A stretch of DNA of 6,333 nt from an uncultured Eubacteriales bacterium (GTDB lineage: Bacteria > Bacillota > Clostridia > Oscillospirales > Oscillospiraceae), in contig CAUABY010000126.1 of NCBI GenBank assembly GCA_958427375.1, positions 1 to 6,333 on the forward strand, given 5' to 3'. A program made the position numbers and the translations under genes. Below are positions 4,170-6,333 of this stretch, one piece after another (within the stretch, counting starts at the first letter, position 1; each line of letters opens with the position of its first letter). Under the pieces are notes generated by a model. The model saw only the letters and a program-made list of their open reading frames with translations. It searched no databases and was not told where the DNA came from.

Positions 4170-6149
4170 ATGTCAACATGCAATTGCCCCAGCCTGTTCC
4201 GTCCCGGTAAAATAGGAAATATTGAAATTCGCAACCGCTCGGTCATGCCCTCAATGGGACTGAGCAGTACGGTGGGCGGCTTTGTCAACGACACATGCAT
4301 AAGGCACTATGTTGAGCGCGCCAAGGGCGGCTTCGGCCTTATCAATGTTGAGGTCACCTGCATCGACGCGCCGCTCGGCCTGAACACCGCGAACATGCTC
4401 CGCGCAGATGACGACAAGTATATTCCGGGCCTGAAAAAGCTTGCGGACGCTGTACATGCCGAGGGCGCAAAAATCGCGCTTGAGATCAGTCACACCGGCC
4501 GCGGCGCAAAGCGTGAGATAATCGGCGGACAGCCGGTCGGCCCCTCACCGATAGCAATGCCCATGTTCTACACCATCGGCGTGGAGCGCGAGACACCGCG
4601 TGAGCTGACCATACCTGAGATAGAGGCCATTGAGGACAAGTACGCCGACGGCGCTTACCGCGCGAAGCTTGCGGGCTTTGACGGCGTTGAGATACACGCC
4701 ACCGGCTATTATCTCGGTGTGCAGTTTCTCAGCAGCGACAGCAACCAGCGCACAGACAAGTACGGCGGCAGTCTGGAAAACCGTTTCCGCTTCATAGAGA
4801 ACATCATCCGCAAGATAAGGGCCAAGTGCGGCGAGGACTTTGCCCTGCTCGTAAAACCCAGCCTCTTAAATGGCGATGGCATCACGGTTCAGGACGGCAT
4901 GTACTTTGTCAAGCGCCTGGTCGAGCTCGGCGTTGACGCAATCGAGGTTATGGCCGGCGGCACCAAGGTTATGCCTGACGACAACGACCTGCCGCAGACT
5001 GCCTCTCCGGCTTTTGCCTTGGCGAAACTTGCGAAGATGTACCGTGACTATGCCCGCCAGATTATGGGCGACAAGCTCAAGACCCAGTTCATAGCGGGCG
5101 GCAACCTGCGCAAAGCGGAAGAGATAGAGCAGGCCTTTGCCGACGATGTGTGCGATTTTGTCTATATCGGCAAGAGCACCGTGGTTGAACCGCACTTTGT
5201 CAAGCTCCTTGAGGAGGGACGTGACGCGGAAATCCATCCCTGCATTGGCTGCTTCGTCTGCGCTTCTGACCAGCTTGCCACCGGCGCGCACTGCTACTGC
5301 TCAGGCAACGGCGCGATGGCCAGTGACAGCCACTATGAGATAGTGCCCACCGCGCAGCCGAAAAAGGTCGTCATTGTCGGCGGCGGGCCTGCGGGTGTTG
5401 AAGCGGCAAAGGTGCTGAAAAAGCGCGGCCACGATGTGACTATTATAGAAAAGGGTGCTCAGCTCGGCGGACAGATACATTACGCAATGCAGCCGCTCAA
5501 TAAGGACCACTTCAAACCGCTTATACCATATTTTGAGGCGACGGTAAAGGCAAACAACATACCTGTGCTCTACAATACCGAGGCCACTGTGGATTCCGTG
5601 CTTGCCATGGACCCGGATGTCGTTATCTGCGCGGCGGGCGTGAAGCCCCGCAAGCTGCCCGTGGCCGGGATTGACCTGCCGCATGTCATGTCGGGCAAGG
5701 AGTATCTCAGCGGCGAGCGCAAGGTAGAAGGTAAGAAGGTAGTGGTTATTGGCGGCGGCGATGTCGGCTGTGAGTGTGCTGAAAAGCTGGGCTCCGAGGG
5801 GCATGAGGTTACGCTGCTTGAGATGACAGATGTGCTCGCGCCGGGCTATATGTTCGGCAACCGCTGCTGCCTGCTCCACGGTCTGCACAGATACAATGTT
5901 GTGCAGCACCTCGGTACAAAGTGCTATGCCATTGAGCAGGACAAGGTAGTTGCGGCGGATAAGATAGGCTTCCGCTTTGATATCCCCTGTGACAATGTTG
6001 TGGTCTGCACGGGCGACGCACCGAATGACGGGCTTTATACGGCGCTTTTCGGCAAGGTGCCGGAGGTCTACAAGCTCGGTGACAGCGACACGCCAACAAA
6101 TCTCGCTAAAGTCCATGCCGCGGCTTACGCGCTGGCGATAAAGATATAA
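4170..6149 (+). CDS. OYE/2,4-dienoyl-CoA reductase-type FMN/FeS/FAD ene-reductase
   Basis: A 659-residue three-domain flavoenzyme of the family containing FadH, BaiCD/BaiH, FldZ-type enoate reductases and daidzein reductase, expected to use NAD(P)H to reduce an activated C=C bond in the cytosol. Residues about 8-345 form the FMN TIM barrel (KIGNIEIRNR 14-23; RTDKYGGSLENRFRF 194-208). Tyr181 in the HATGYYLGVQFLS segment aligns with catalytic Tyr166 of FadH. Cys358, 361, 364 and 375 or 377 are the iron-sulfur ligands, with the third at x2 instead of the common x3 spacing. An FAD Rossmann motif GGGPAG (404-409) with Glu427, and an NAD(P) motif GGGDVG (528-533) with Glu551, follow. The FadH catalytic His252 has no evident counterpart near 262-270, so this is unlikely to be an ordinary dienoyl-CoA reductase. 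Full length and intact; the substrate is unknown. Confidence 0.95.
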   Translation: MSTCNCPSLFRPGKIGNIEIRNRSVMPSMGLSSTVGGFVNDTCIRHYVERAKGGFGLINVEVTCIDAPLGLNTANMLRADDDKYIPGLKKLADAVHAEGAKIALEISHTGRGAKREIIGGQPVGPSPIAMPMFYTIGVERETPRELTIPEIEAIEDKYADGAYRAKLAGFDGVEIHATGYYLGVQFLSSDSNQRTDKYGGSLENRFRFIENIIRKIRAKCGEDFALLVKPSLLNGDGITVQDGMYFVKRLVELGVDAIEVMAGGTKVMPDDNDLPQTASPAFALAKLAKMYRDYARQIMGDKLKTQFIAGGNLRKAEEIEQAFADDVCDFVYIGKSTVVEPHFVKLLEEGRDAEIHPCIGCFVCASDQLATGAHCYCSGNGAMASDSHYEIVPTAQPKKVVIVGGGPAGVEAAKVLKKRGHDVTIIEKGAQLGGQIHYAMQPLNKDHFKPLIPYFEATVKANNIPVLYNTEATVDSVLAMDPDVVICAAGVKPRKLPVAGIDLPHVMSGKEYLSGERKVEGKKVVVIGGGDVGCECAEKLGSEGHEVTLLEMTDVLAPGYMFGNRCCLLHGLHRYNVVQHLGTKCYAIEQDKVVAADKIGFRFDIPCDNVVVCTGDAPNDGLYTALFGKVPEVYKLGDSDTPTNLAKVHAAAYALAIKI

Positions 6150-6162
6150 ACATGTTTTGATA

Positions 6163-6208
6163 GACAGCGGCAGGCAGGGTACACCCCTGCCTGCCGTGTG
6201 AGACTGTC
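6163..6208. other. Strong stem-loop after the reductase gene
   Basis: CGGCAGGCAGGG (6168-6179) pairs perfectly with CCCTGCCTGCCG (6185-6196) around a 5-base loop, and GACAG/CTGTC (6163-6167, 6204-6208) can close it outside. It starts 13 bases past the stop codon, so it probably defines the mRNA 3' end. However, an A-run rather than a T-run follows on the plus strand, and the T-rich stretch lies before it, so it is not a canonical intrinsic terminator in either direction. It may block 3' exonucleases or assist factor-dependent termination. Confidence 0.5.
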
Positions 6209-6263
6209 AAAAAACCATGCCGCAATGCAAAGAAAACAGAGCAGCAGGGGAGCTTGAGGGGGC

Positions 6264-6331
6264 AAGGCCCGCCTCAAATACAATAAACCGCCGCAGAAAA
6301 GACTTGAAAATCAAGGCTTTTCGGGCGAAGC
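6264..6331. repeat. 68-bp flanking repeat, right copy
   Basis: This is the same-orientation copy of 318-385 with two substitutions, including the internal hairpin (6296-6322). The copy runs to within two bases of the window end, so it may continue with the hairpin-rich sequence seen after the left copy. The two copies bracket all four genes. The 55 bases between the stem-loop at 6163-6208 and this repeat hold nothing recognisable. Confidence 0.85.
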
Positions 6332-6333
6332 TG

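Noticed and set aside
5301..6116. 271-codon minus-strand frame opposite the reductase gene
   Set aside because: It overlaps the FAD/NAD domains of a full-length enzyme on the other strand and shows no recognisable motif or ribosome binding site.
787..6149. Bile-acid 7-dehydroxylation (bai) operon
   Set aside because: The reductase, SDR and MFS families resemble bai components, but no CoA ligase, CoA transferase or 7-dehydratase is present in the window and the gene order is different. Specific bai names are not supported.

Overview
The window holds a compact four-gene module: a divergent pair of transcription units with its own regulator, bounded on both sides by non-coding repeat sequence. 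Strong AGGAGG-type ribosome binding sites, sigma70-like promoters, moderately GC-rich genes with AT-rich control regions, and an anaerobe-type flavin/iron-sulfur ene-reductase all suggest an anaerobic, probably gut-associated, member of the Clostridia. That placement is inference; no rRNA or housekeeping marker is present.

Layout. Positions 1-786 contain no convincing gene. They hold a perfect 55-bp direct repeat (1-55 and 240-294), a dense set of hairpins, and a 68-bp element (318-385) that recurs at 6264-6331 with two mismatches. Next, on the minus strand, come an SDR oxidoreductase (787-1602) and, upstream of it, a 14-TM-type MFS transporter (1664-3046); these probably form an operon transcribed transporter first. 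A control region (3047-3437) carries a sigma70-like promoter for that operon, an 8-bp-arm inverted repeat just downstream of the predicted transcription start, and a strong rho-independent terminator that would end the tetR transcript. It also carries an unexpected consensus promoter on the plus strand that overlaps a palindrome and points into the 3' end of tetR. A TetR-family regulator (3438-4007, minus) and a 659-residue Old Yellow Enzyme/2,4-dienoyl-CoA reductase-type flavoprotein (4170-6149, plus) are divergently transcribed. The right end holds a 12-bp stem-loop and the second copy of the 68-bp element.

How the genes may work together. The flavoprotein belongs to the large family that includes FadH, BaiCD/BaiH, FldZ-type enoate reductases and daidzein reductase, which reduce activated C=C bonds. 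The SDR would interconvert a ketone and an alcohol, the MFS protein would move substrate or product, and the TetR protein would sense the ligand. The set resembles a small steroid, bile-acid, flavonoid or enoate reduction module, but the substrate cannot be read from the sequence. Active-site positions in both enzymes differ from the textbook family patterns, so the module may act on something not yet described.
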